From positions 1 through 21,568 of the forward strand of contig DDIR01000072.1 of the NCBI GenBank assembly GCA_002338715.1: DNA of 21,568 bases, given 5' to 3'. The notes under the pieces were generated by a model, which was not told the origin of the DNA, made no database searches, and saw only the letters and a program-made list of their open reading frames with translations. The number at the start of each line of letters is the position of its first letter. Position 1 is the stretch's first letter. The DNA is from Phycisphaerales bacterium UBA1845 (GTDB taxonomy: Bacteria > Planctomycetota > Phycisphaerae > UBA1845). A program made the position numbers and the translations under genes. Below, piece after piece: positions 8,075-15,012 of the stretch.

Positions 8075-9169
8075 TCAATCGGAGTTCTCGGGTTTCTTAT
8101 CGCGTGGTACTTTATCGCCGCGATCTACGAGGATTTCGACGATCTCGAGCTTTCCGTAAAGGTGATCGCCTCTGGTTCTAAAAACAAATACGTCGCCCTC
8201 TCTGACAGGTTGGTAGGGTTGGGAGTACTTGGTGTCCGGGGCCTGCCGCACTTCGTCCAGCGAAATATCCTTGAGCTTGGCGCATTCGGCTCCGTTCTTA
8301 CCGCGATCGATGATGCCGAGTACGAGTCCGTCTTTGGATGGCAGTAGTCCGAAGTCCGACGGGTTGTTTGAGACCACTTTGCCGTCGACGAAACTAAATC
8401 GAGAGTCGTCCGGTCCGCCGACGATGGCTTCCCCCTCATTCAGCCCCGTTTCAAGATTGCGACTTCCATCCGGTTGCACGGCCCAGCGGATCTTCGCGCG
8501 GCGCTTGTAATAGCCCTCCAGCGACACATCGCTGAGGGAGCCTGATTCAAGATCCACGCCGACTGGCTTGAAGTAGTAATGCGGCAGAAACGCCTTGACG
8601 TACTTGCGACCCATGGCGACATCGTTGAATTGAAACTGACCCAATTCATCGGTTTCGATCGACAGCCCATCCAGTTCGACTCGGATTCCCTCTAGGCTCT
8701 CGTTACCTTCAATCATGACGGTACCTATTACGGTCGAACCTTCGACTGCGTCGACTTCATGCAACTCAATGTCATCGACAATGGTTATTTCGCCAGGCGT
8801 GATTTTGAGCGGATGTATGACTTCATTGTATCCGTTCTTGTTGACCATGACTTTGTATGTGAATGACTCTCGGTATCGGCCGATCCGGTACACAAAGTAG
8901 ACATTGGGTTTGATGCCCCGGACTTCAAATCCTGATCCGCTGTAGAAGTGCACCCGTGCCCGTTCGTCTGAGTCGCCTTCGGCCAACGTGTATCGAAAGA
9001 CGATCACGGCTTGCTCGGCTCGATGCTCATCGTCGAATTGCGACTCTGCGTATTCGAGCGCACTGTCAAGCGTTTCAAAATCGGGAAGAGTCCCCGCCGA
9101 GGCAGTCGACGGGTAAACCATAGGAAGTCCGACCACTGCAGAGATGACGATCGCTCGCAAGTAGTGCAC
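8075..9169 (-). CDS. Exported tandem-paralogue protein, copy 1 (most divergent)
   Basis: 364 residues from a GTG start. I chose GTG 9169 because AAGGAG lies 6 nt before it and the resulting N-terminus is a compact signal peptide with likely cleavage after PSTASA (residue 25). ATG 9211 would add a polar 14-residue stretch and has no Shine-Dalgarno sequence. Family features follow: DFETLDSALEYAESQF (30-45), a PEGA-like module to ITIVDDIEL, a regulatory-like module (VIGTVMIEGNESLEGI, ETDELGQFQFNDV), then AKIRWAVQPDGSRNLETGL (225-243), ISLDEVRQAPDTKY (302-315) and EGDVFVFRTRGDHLYGKLEI (324-343). It lacks the GWSFP insert and ends in a charged tail, PRDKKPENSD, rather than ARQPL. WAYQP is WAVQP here. 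Function is unknown. Confidence 0.83.
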   Translation of the reverse strand: MHYLRAIVISAVVGLPMVYPSTASAGTLPDFETLDSALEYAESQFDDEHRAEQAVIVFRYTLAEGDSDERARVHFYSGSGFEVRGIKPNVYFVYRIGRYRESFTYKVMVNKNGYNEVIHPLKITPGEITIVDDIELHEVDAVEGSTVIGTVMIEGNESLEGIRVELDGLSIETDELGQFQFNDVAMGRKYVKAFLPHYYFKPVGVDLESGSLSDVSLEGYYKRRAKIRWAVQPDGSRNLETGLNEGEAIVGGPDDSRFSFVDGKVVSNNPSDFGLLPSKDGLVLGIIDRGKNGAECAKLKDISLDEVRQAPDTKYSQPYQPVREGDVFVFRTRGDHLYGKLEIVEILVDRGDKVPRDKKPENSD

Positions 9170-9224
9170 GGGTATCTCCTTGTGTTTATTGACCTGGCTC
9201 CGGATAGACATTTTCTGTTCTATT

Positions 9225-9253
9225 AGTCTACTTGGAATCCAATGGGTTCCCAA
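9225..9253 (-). promoter_or_regulatory. Candidate promoter for the exported-paralogue unit
   Basis: On the minus strand TTGGGA (9253-9248) and TAGACT (9230-9225) are 17 nt apart, each matching four of six consensus bases. Transcription would begin near 9218, leaving about 50 nt before the GTG at 9169 but almost nothing before the ATG at 9211, which agrees with the GTG start. Confidence 0.3.
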
Positions 9254-9336
9254 GAAACTCCCAAATCGTCAATCGACGCGAATTTCAGAAGTTTTTTGAT
9301 TTGGCTCGGGATGGTTCAAGACCGTCGTTTCAGGTT

Positions 9337-9345
9337 TGATACAAT
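9337..9345 (+). promoter_or_regulatory. Candidate extended -10 promoter for the 9453 gene
   Basis: TGATACAAT is a TGn extended -10 followed by a hexamer matching TATAAT at five of six positions. No good -35 lies upstream, as is usual for extended -10 promoters. The leader would be about 100 nt and includes the hairpins at 9376-9391 and 9417-9433. Confidence 0.4.
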
Positions 9346-9416
9346 GATTCCGACTGCCCGGTTGCGGTTTCATAGCCGCCTCCTTTGGCGGACTTGTCGG
9401 AGTTCCAAGTCGAAAG

Positions 9417-9433
9417 CACGGCCAATAGCCGTG
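9417..9433 (+). other. Hairpin in the leader of the 9453 gene
   Basis: CACGGC (9417-9422), loop CAATA, GCCGTG (9428-9433): a perfect 6-bp stem ending 19 nt before the start codon. A weaker hairpin, CCGCC/GGCGG (9376-9380, 9387-9391), lies upstream. The gene has no clear Shine-Dalgarno sequence, so structure near the start may matter for translation; this is inference. Confidence 0.35.
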
Positions 9434-9452
9434 AACGTTTGGGCGTAGAACG

Positions 9453-10190
9453 ATGAAATGCGGCACAGATATCGCCGACGCAATCGCCGAGCTTTACCGC
9501 GTGTTTCGGCCTTATCGCGTGGAGTTTCCTTTGGAGGCCTGCGCTTGTTGTGTGGATGAGTCGCATCAGCGGGTGATTTCAGCCAAGCCGCTAGAGGCGC
9601 TGACTTCAAGGGATCTCGATTGGTATGCGTTCAAGGCGATCACAACCTTCGGGACGGTCAACGACTTCAAACATTTCCTGCCGCGGCTTCTTGAGTTGAT
9701 CGCGTACGAACGCGACTTTCCCATCAATGAGGAAATCGTCTTTGGCAAGCTCCCGTACGCATCGTGGCGCGATTGGCCAATGACGGAGCAGCGGGCCATT
9801 GAAGCGTACTTGCCGGCTTTGTGGCGGCAGACAATCGAGACGATGGATGAAGGCATGTTGATGCAGACGTGTCTGGCGTGTATTGGGCAGGCGGTCGAAA
9901 GCGTGTCTGAGTATCTGGCCCATTGGTCCGAGGCGATGCAACGGTCGGCTGTCGCCAGGCTTCGCTTTGCGGAGTTCTTTTGTACGGAGATATCGTTGGA
10001 CGACTTATCCGGCGCATTCTGGGAGGAATCTCCAGAGCAGGGGAAGGAACTCGAAACATGGCTACGGGATGAAATACCACCCAAGCTGTTTCGCAGGGCG
10101 CTTGTGGAATGGACCCAAACGAATGCGGGCAGGGAGTACGGATACAAGATTGATCTCTACAAGGCGTGGCGGAAAGATTGGGCAGTATAG
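9453..10190 (+). CDS. Conserved hypothetical soluble protein with CACC motif
   Basis: 245 residues, no signal peptide or membrane segment, rich in Trp, Glu and Arg. The N-terminal part reads DAIAELYRVFRPYRVEFPLE, then CACC (30-33), PLEALTSRDLDWYAFKAITT (46-65) and DFKHFLPRLLELIAYE (71-86). I recall this pattern from uncharacterised proteins scattered over bacteria; I know of no assigned function. The cysteine cluster could bind metal, but the family role is not established. The second half is helical, with LMQTCLACIG as a second Cys pair (140-143). ATG 9453 is the first start after the candidate promoter; no clear ribosome-binding site precedes it. It diverges from the exported-paralogue unit and is followed after 14 nt by a membrane-anchored protein gene. 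Confidence 0.75.
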   Translation: MKCGTDIADAIAELYRVFRPYRVEFPLEACACCVDESHQRVISAKPLEALTSRDLDWYAFKAITTFGTVNDFKHFLPRLLELIAYERDFPINEEIVFGKLPYASWRDWPMTEQRAIEAYLPALWRQTIETMDEGMLMQTCLACIGQAVESVSEYLAHWSEAMQRSAVARLRFAEFFCTEISLDDLSGAFWEESPEQGKELETWLRDEIPPKLFRRALVEWTQTNAGREYGYKIDLYKAWRKDWAV

Positions 10191-10204
10191 TTTTGGGGCT
10201 TCCA

Positions 10205-10768
10205 ATGAATGGTCGAACGCAAGATCAACCAGGCAAATCATGGCGGCGACGGATTGTGGTCGCCTTGTTCTCCGCGTTTGGCATTCTGCTGGTGTCGATC
10301 ATCGGGCTTGGCTTTTGGCTTGAACGGGACGCGCCGAAAATTGTAGGGGCGTTGGCGACGGGGCGGTTGGCCGACCTGCCCGCGTCGGCTCGAAACGTCA
10401 AAGTGGAAACCAGCGGGAACATGTTCTCTCGGCAGTTCTGGCTTAAGTTTGAAGCGACCCCTGAAGACATCGAAGCGTTCATTGCGGCATCGCCCGGCCT
10501 GAAAGGGATCGCGCCCGAATACATCGGGTCAAAGCAGCCGCACGCTCCGTTGGTTGAAAACGCTACGACCAATGGCATCACCGAAGTCGCAGAGCAGGAA
10601 ACGCAAGATTTCGGTGAGTTGAAGAACAAGCCAATCTGGTGGATCAAGAAGGAAGCCGGCAAACGCCAACGCCGCTTCAAGATACCCTGGGATAAATATC
10701 AAAATTACGGCGAAGTCGTGATCGACGACGAGACGAACACGGTGTACATCAACACGGGGCACAGTTGA
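10205..10768 (+). CDS. Single-pass membrane-anchored protein, unknown function
   Basis: 187 residues. The basic N-terminus (KSWRRR, 11-16) precedes one transmembrane helix (about 17-38), placing the C-terminal 150 residues outside the cytoplasm. The outer part has no recognised domain; it contains a Trp pair (NKPIWWIKKEAGKRQRR, 141-157) and ends in a strand-like segment, GEVVIDDETNTVYINT. ATG 10205 is chosen because it gives a clean N-in anchor; a GTG at 10166 in the same frame would overlap the preceding gene. It is 14 nt downstream of the 9453 gene, so the two are probably co-transcribed. No homologue is recognised. Confidence 0.65.
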   Translation: MNGRTQDQPGKSWRRRIVVALFSAFGILLVSIIGLGFWLERDAPKIVGALATGRLADLPASARNVKVETSGNMFSRQFWLKFEATPEDIEAFIAASPGLKGIAPEYIGSKQPHAPLVENATTNGITEVAEQETQDFGELKNKPIWWIKKEAGKRQRRFKIPWDKYQNYGEVVIDDETNTVYINTGHS

Positions 10769-10801
10769 TGTACGATGCGATTCTGTAAGAGTTGTCAGGC
10801 A

Positions 10802-10841
10802 GCGGGGCGGATTGGCAGGTGCGTCGAAAGATACGCCCCGC
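10802..10841. repeat. Hairpin, possible degenerate copy of the 11343 palindrome
   Basis: GCGGGGCG (10802-10809) and CGCCCCGC (10834-10841) can pair. Inside lies GCAGGTGCGTC (10815-10825), an 11-base exact match to the start of the palindrome at 11343-11353, followed by ACGCCCC, which resembles that element's second arm (ACGCACCC). It may be a decayed copy of the same element. Confidence 0.3.
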
Positions 10842-10908
10842 ATCGCAGCTAGGGCCAAAGCACAGGTCGTAGGCAATCGCGAAGGCTGTCGCTTGAAAGT
10901 AACTCCAA

Positions 10909-11337
10909 ATGTGCGAAGACCGTGTGCCGAAGTGTTTCAATTGCGGGTATTGCCTCGTTGGCCTGGAGGCGACGCGATGTCCGGAGTGTGGCGAAGCCGT
11001 TGACATTGATCGAATTCTGCTGGATGCCGAGGAGATCGTTCACCGTCGGACTCGCGAGCTTCAGGACGCCGCGATCGCATCATTGATCGGCGCGTTTGTC
11101 TTCCCGTTCTTGATTCCATTTCTGAGCTTCGCGATTGTCCCCGCGCTCGCGGTCATTTATGGTCTGGTTCGGGCCGTTTTGAATATTCAGTGGCGAATGT
11201 CGCCGCGTTCGACCCATATACTGGCCTCAGTGCATGAACCCGATCGCCATCGTTTCAAAACGTGGCTTGCGATTGGGACGGTGATTTGCGTGGGGGCGCC
11301 AATCGCGGTTGTGGTCTTTCTTTCGCGTATTATTTAG
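10909..11337 (+). CDS. Zinc-ribbon membrane protein
   Basis: 142 residues. The N-terminus carries a zinc ribbon, CFNC (9-12) with GYCLVGLEATRC and PEC (24-27), the CxxC...CxxC arrangement frequent in small planctomycetal membrane proteins. A helical linker is followed by a transmembrane hairpin (about 55-74 and 76-94) and a final membrane helix (about 118-138). Function is unknown; the ribbon faces the cytoplasm if the first helix runs N-in. ATG 10909 is the natural start because the ribbon begins right after it. It lies 140 nt downstream of the single-pass protein gene on the same strand and is convergent with the saccharopine reductase gene. Confidence 0.75.
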   Translation: MCEDRVPKCFNCGYCLVGLEATRCPECGEAVDIDRILLDAEEIVHRRTRELQDAAIASLIGAFVFPFLIPFLSFAIVPALAVIYGLVRAVLNIQWRMSPRSTHILASVHEPDRHRFKTWLAIGTVICVGAPIAVVVFLSRII

Positions 11338-11342
11338 GCTCA

Positions 11343-11369
11343 GCAGGTGCGTCCGGGACGCACCCTACG
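11343..11369. repeat. REP-like palindrome between convergent genes
   Basis: GGTGCGTC (11346-11353), loop CGG, GACGCACC (11357-11364): a perfect 8-bp stem. On the minus strand it begins CGTAGGGTG, the same nine bases as the sequence at 21551-21559, which is also followed by a palindrome-like GGTGGGC. There is no T tract. It probably belongs to a dispersed intergenic repeat family and may help end transcription between the convergent genes. Confidence 0.5.
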
Positions 11370-11400
11370 TTTGGGCGCAGCTCACAACGAACGCGTTCTT

Positions 11401-12750
11401 CTATTTCAGTGGCCTTGTACTCTTTTTGAACGTTAGGCCGGCGGCTTCCAGTTCTGGCAGGATGGCTGAGTAGATCGCTGCGTGTGTTGGAATGTGTGAA
11501 CCGGTGATGGGCAGGTCGTCGGTCAGCAGCAACTTGGCGGCGATGGCGGCTGGCAGCCCTACGGTTTTCGACATGGCGGTGAAGCTATTGGGCTCGCCGT
11601 GTTCGATCAGCGTCGAGATGACTTTTTCGCCGCGATTGTTTTCCTCTGGATAGCGCACTTCCAACTCGTGGACCAGCACGACCATGTCGCGTTCGGTCTC
11701 GCCCAGCGCCAGTTTCTTTTGCAGCAGATGGCTTAGCACCTCAGCCGACGTTTCACCGTCGACGCCCGTTGGTTCTTCCGAAAACAACCCGAGCCACTTG
11801 AGTTTCTCCATGATGTGGCCGGTGGGGCTGATCTGCAGATGGTTGGCGACGCGCTGGGCGAGGTTGTCGCCCGACGTGTTGCGCGGCAGGAACATCTCAA
11901 CGACTTCGGCAAACGTCCGATTGGGCAGGTCCGGAATGCGCAGCTCTTCGTTGGGCAATCCGAGGCGTACGATCTGCAACCAAGTTTCGCTCCATCCCGG
12001 GTATCGCAACGTGCCGCGGATCATCGTTTCGGCATTGTCGAGTCCGTAAATCTTCTTATACGAGAGCGAGTCGCGGTTGGGATAGGCTTCCATCGTGCCA
12101 AGTCCTTCGACATCGACGACCCAACTGCGGCGGAAGACTTGCCAGTGGGGGACGATCTTGATTTGCCCGGTGATGAGGTACTGAGCGCCGTGCTCGGCGG
12201 CCATCACGACGTTGCGCGGGTTCCAGGTGATGGCGTACTTCATCGGGTTGGAGAGCGAGTCTGGTGCGGGGATGCCGCTGCCGTAAGACAGGAATCCTTC
12301 GACAAGTCCTCCGTGATTGCGCACGTGGTTGATCAGCGACATCGCCGACATGTGGTCGATGCCCGGATCGAGTCCGCATTCGCAAAGAATCAAGACGTCG
12401 GCGCGCTGGGCGTCGGTATGCAGGTCGCGAACCCGCTGGTCGCGATACGACGCGGAGATCATGTGCGTCCCGTGCTGCACACATTCCCACGCGACCAGAT
12501 GTTGAAAGCTCGGCGCCAGCATGTTGACAACGACGTCGGACTTTTTGATCTGCGCGGTAAGGATGGCCATGTCGTTGGCGTTCAGCGCGATGGCGTCACC
12601 GCGCGAGTGGCCGGCAACGCGCTTCGCGGCTGCGTTTGCATCGCGATCGGCCACGGTGACAAACCACCCGTTGGCCTCGGCGTTTTCAAGCAGATAGGAG
12701 ATGAGAAAGGGGGAACTTTGACCTGCACCCAAGACCAGAATCTTCTTCAT
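11401..12750 (-). CDS. Saccharopine reductase / saccharopine dehydrogenase (LYS9-type)
   Basis: 449 residues. An N-terminal Rossmann domain starts MKKILVLGAGQSSPFLISYL with GxGxxxxP for NAD(P)H. The saccharopine-binding domain shows the LYS9-family blocks GLDPGIDHMSAMSLI (126-140), GFLSYGSGIPAPDSLSNPMK (152-171), AYPNRDS and AETMIRGTLRYPG. The family interconverts saccharopine with glutamate plus 2-aminoadipate 6-semialdehyde, in lysine biosynthesis (alpha-aminoadipate route) or lysine breakdown. No lysine-ketoglutarate reductase or other lysine gene is in this window, so direction is undecided; degradation seems likelier in a bacterium. It is cytosolic. ATG 12750 has no good Shine-Dalgarno sequence but starts exactly at the Rossmann strand. 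A palindrome 46-65 nt upstream is a candidate operator. Confidence 0.88.
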   Translation of the reverse strand: MKKILVLGAGQSSPFLISYLLENAEANGWFVTVADRDANAAAKRVAGHSRGDAIALNANDMAILTAQIKKSDVVVNMLAPSFQHLVAWECVQHGTHMISASYRDQRVRDLHTDAQRADVLILCECGLDPGIDHMSAMSLINHVRNHGGLVEGFLSYGSGIPAPDSLSNPMKYAITWNPRNVVMAAEHGAQYLITGQIKIVPHWQVFRRSWVVDVEGLGTMEAYPNRDSLSYKKIYGLDNAETMIRGTLRYPGWSETWLQIVRLGLPNEELRIPDLPNRTFAEVVEMFLPRNTSGDNLAQRVANHLQISPTGHIMEKLKWLGLFSEEPTGVDGETSAEVLSHLLQKKLALGETERDMVVLVHELEVRYPEENNRGEKVISTLIEHGEPNSFTAMSKTVGLPAAIAAKLLLTDDLPITGSHIPTHAAIYSAILPELEAAGLTFKKSTRPLK

Positions 12751-12795
12751 TGTACGAACCCAGGAATGTGCGCCATTTCGCGTCCATCGGTTTTT

Positions 12796-12815
12796 TTCAC
12801 GTCAGCCAACGTGAA
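12796..12815. promoter_or_regulatory. Palindromic candidate operator upstream of the saccharopine reductase
   Basis: TTCACGT-CAGCCA-ACGTGAA is a perfect 7+7 bp inverted repeat with a 6-bp centre, typical in size for a dimeric repressor site. It lies just downstream of the candidate minus-strand promoter at 12827-12855 and upstream of the divergent plus-strand promoter. No T tract follows the stem on either strand, so a terminator is unlikely. Confidence 0.45.
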
Positions 12816-12826
12816 TGCGGGCGACG

Positions 12827-12855
12827 ATCTTATCCGACTGCATCGCACGGGCCAA
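12827..12855 (-). promoter_or_regulatory. Candidate promoter for the saccharopine reductase gene
   Basis: On the minus strand TTGGCC (12855-12850) and TAAGAT (12832-12827) are 17 nt apart, each with four of six consensus bases. The start would be near 12820, placing the palindrome at 12796-12815 at about +5 to +25, a position where a bound repressor would block transcription. Confidence 0.28.
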
Positions 12856-12900
12856 CACCGGTCAATCGGAAGAATTTCCGGTGCATCGGTGTTGACGCAA

Positions 12901-12930
12901 TTGCCCGTGACGTGACTTTGGCAATATAGT
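12901..12930 (+). promoter_or_regulatory. Candidate promoter for yacL-ispD
   Basis: TTGCCC (12901-12906) and TATAGT (12925-12930, five of six) with an 18-nt spacer. An alternative -35, TTGACG at 12892, is too far away (27 nt). The predicted leader is about 65 nt. Confidence 0.4.
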
Positions 12931-13002
12931 ATGCTGGGCCACTGCCGAATCGTGTCGCACGTCCGATAGTTTCGCATTTAGCCTGCCCGCGGAGTCGCCG
13001 AA

Positions 13003-14223
13003 TTGTTTCTGCACGTCGTAAGAGCCTTGTTCCTTTTCATTGTCGTGGCTGTGGCTTGGAGTTTCATTGCTGCAGACGACGATCAGACCAGCCCCCTGCG
13101 CATTTTGCAGCTTAATAAGGAACTGGTCCTGATCGCGGTGGTCGTCCTGGGCCTGCTGGTGATCGCCGTGGACATGTTCATCTCGCAAAAGTCCCTGCTG
13201 GCGATTTCGGGTTTGTTCTTCGGTGTCATCGTCGGCATGGTGATTTCGTACGGATTGTCGATGATCATCGATCTGGGCGTTCAGTCGCTTTGGCCGGAAC
13301 TTCGCCAGGAAGTCTATGCGGATGTGTTGGTCGACCGGGACCTGTTACGAGCCGACGAAGAGACGGGGAAGTCGATTCTGGTCACCGAAAAAGTGCCCGA
13401 CAAGCAGTTCGTCGGTTACCGCGACCATCCGTTTATCAGCACGCTCAAAATCGTCATGGGTGTGGTCTGCTGCTACCTGGCCGTCAGTTTCATCTACCAG
13501 ACCAAAGATGACGTGCGTTTCGTCATCCCGTACGTGGAGTTCGCCAAGGAGGTCAAGGGCAATCGCCCGCTCCTGCTGGATTCGTCGGTGATCATCGACG
13601 GACGCATCGCGGACATATGCGCCACCCATGTCATTGAATCCGAACTGATCGTCCCGCGGTTCATTTTGCAGGAATTGCAACTGATTTCCGACAGCGCCGA
13701 CCGTTTGAAACGCAACCGGGGCCGGCGCGGTCTCGACGTGCTCAACCAGATGCAGACGGCTGAGGACATCGACATCCGCATCATGGACGTCGAGATGGCC
13801 CGCCAGGACATCAAGCGGACGGTGGACGAGATGCTGGTCGAGTTGGCTGTCGATATCGGCGGTCGAATCGCGACCAACGACTACAATCTCAACAAGGTCG
13901 CGCAGCTTCGCGGGATCACGGTAATCAACATCAACGACCTGGCCAACGCGCTCAAACCGGTGTTCCTGCCGGGCGAGCAAATGAAGGTGAAAGTGATCCG
14001 CCCCGGTGAGGAAGCGGGTCAGGGTGTCGGTTATCTCGAAGACGGCACGATGGTGGTGGTCGAAGGCGGACGCGACGCCATCGGTAAGATGGTGGACATC
14101 GCGGTGACGAGTGCGTTGCAGACGTCGGCGGGCAGGATGATCTTTGGCCGCGTCGAGCCGAACGCGCCGTCCACACAGGCATCGGCGAAGAAAGCGCCGC
14201 CCAAACGTGAAACGCAGGCGTAA
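13003..14223 (+). CDS. yacL: YacL-like membrane PIN-TRAM protein
   Basis: 406 residues. Four membrane helices (about 4-22, 41-58, 66-88, 147-165) are followed by a PIN nuclease-like domain (about 188-312) with acidic residues in LLDSSVIIDG (Asp193), FILQELQLI (Glu224) and ATNDYNLNKVA (Asp293). A TRAM domain (about 323-384) with GYLEDGTMVVVEGG follows, then an Ala/Lys-rich tail. This is the architecture of Bacillus YacL; the acidic residues suggest a metal-dependent RNase activity at the membrane, though the biochemical role is poorly known. The start is TTG 13003: GGAG lies 8 nt upstream, and the next in-frame ATG (residue 57) would remove the first helix. ispD follows after 43 nt, as in the Firmicute disA-yacL-ispD cluster, which supports the assignment. 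Confidence 0.9.
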   Translation: MFLHVVRALFLFIVVAVAWSFIAADDDQTSPLRILQLNKELVLIAVVVLGLLVIAVDMFISQKSLLAISGLFFGVIVGMVISYGLSMIIDLGVQSLWPELRQEVYADVLVDRDLLRADEETGKSILVTEKVPDKQFVGYRDHPFISTLKIVMGVVCCYLAVSFIYQTKDDVRFVIPYVEFAKEVKGNRPLLLDSSVIIDGRIADICATHVIESELIVPRFILQELQLISDSADRLKRNRGRRGLDVLNQMQTAEDIDIRIMDVEMARQDIKRTVDEMLVELAVDIGGRIATNDYNLNKVAQLRGITVININDLANALKPVFLPGEQMKVKVIRPGEEAGQGVGYLEDGTMVVVEGGRDAIGKMVDIAVTSALQTSAGRMIFGRVEPNAPSTQASAKKAPPKRETQA

Positions 14224-14266
14224 CGTCAGGTGATGCAGGTCGATCGTTATCAGGGAGATTGAAATC

Positions 14267-15001
14267 ATGTCGAAGGTTGCGGTCATTGTTGCGGCGGCAG
14301 GCAAGAGTGAACGTTTCGGAACAGACGAACGCAAGACGCTGGCGAAAGTCGATGGCCGACCAGTGTTCCTCCGCACGTTGGAAAAATTCATCAACCGCGA
14401 GGACGTTTGCAAGACGATCCTGGTTGTCGCCCCGGACGATGTCGAAGACTTCAAACAGAAGTTCGGACCGAATCTTGGTTTCATGGGCGTCGCCCTCGTT
14501 ACGGGCGGGGCGGAACGGGTCGAATCGGTGGAGGCGGGATTTAAAGCCGTGCCTGAGGATGCGGAGTTGGTGGCTGTCCATGATGCGGCGAGGCCTTGCG
14601 TCAGCGATGAGATGATCGACGCGGTTTTCGCAGAAGCCGGTAAGAGTGGTGCGGCGATTCTGGCGTCGCCCTTGGTCGGGACGATCAAACGGGCCACCTC
14701 CGAGAAGGTGATCGAGGAAACCGTCCCGCGTGAAAACCTCTACGAAGCCCAGACGCCGCAGGTCTTTCGCCGCGACATTTTAGAAAAAGCCTTCGCCGAA
14801 AAGCCCGAGGACCTAAGCCGCATCACCGACGATGCCGCGCTGGCCGAGCACCTGGGCATCCCGGTGACGATCGTCGAATCGGACCGAACCAACCTTAAAA
14901 TCACAACCAAGTCCGACGTGGTGCTGGCGGCTGCAATCATCAAATCGCGACCGACCAAAGCCGCGTCGAAGTTTGGGGCTTTTGAAGAAGCCCAATGGTA
15001 G
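14267..15001 (+). CDS. ispD: 2-C-methyl-D-erythritol 4-phosphate cytidylyltransferase
   Basis: 244 residues, usual length. It catalyses CTP plus methylerythritol 4-phosphate to CDP-methylerythritol, the third step of the MEP isoprenoid pathway, in the cytosol. Visible family blocks: VAVIVAAAGKSERFG (4-18) for the nucleotide, a lysine-containing segment ERKTLAKVDGRPV (21-33), GGAERVESV (80-88), VHDAARPCV (104-112), QTPQVFRRD (162-170), ITDDAAL (186-192) and NLKITT (209-214). The segment after the glycine loop lacks the usual PKQ motif, a mild variation. GGGAG lies 9 nt before ATG 14267. It is likely co-transcribed with yacL; ispF, often next door, is absent here. Confidence 0.95.
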   Translation: MSKVAVIVAAAGKSERFGTDERKTLAKVDGRPVFLRTLEKFINREDVCKTILVVAPDDVEDFKQKFGPNLGFMGVALVTGGAERVESVEAGFKAVPEDAELVAVHDAARPCVSDEMIDAVFAEAGKSGAAILASPLVGTIKRATSEKVIEETVPRENLYEAQTPQVFRRDILEKAFAEKPEDLSRITDDAALAEHLGIPVTIVESDRTNLKITTKSDVVLAAAIIKSRPTKAASKFGAFEEAQW

Positions 15002-15012
15002 TCGATACCGAA

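Noticed and set aside
4422..9169. Toxin-immunity or defence cluster explanation for the paralogue array
   Set aside because: No nuclease, pore-forming, ATPase or immunity-like feature is visible; all four members have signal peptides and the same architecture, so no toxin/antitoxin split exists.
11815..12915. 366-codon plus-strand frame opposite the saccharopine reductase
   Set aside because: Antisense shadow: the reductase shows family motifs throughout, while this frame shows none.
13345..14697. 450-codon minus-strand frame across yacL and ispD
   Set aside because: The opposite strand has two fully recognisable genes with ribosome-binding sites; the antisense protein is Arg/His-rich and matches nothing.
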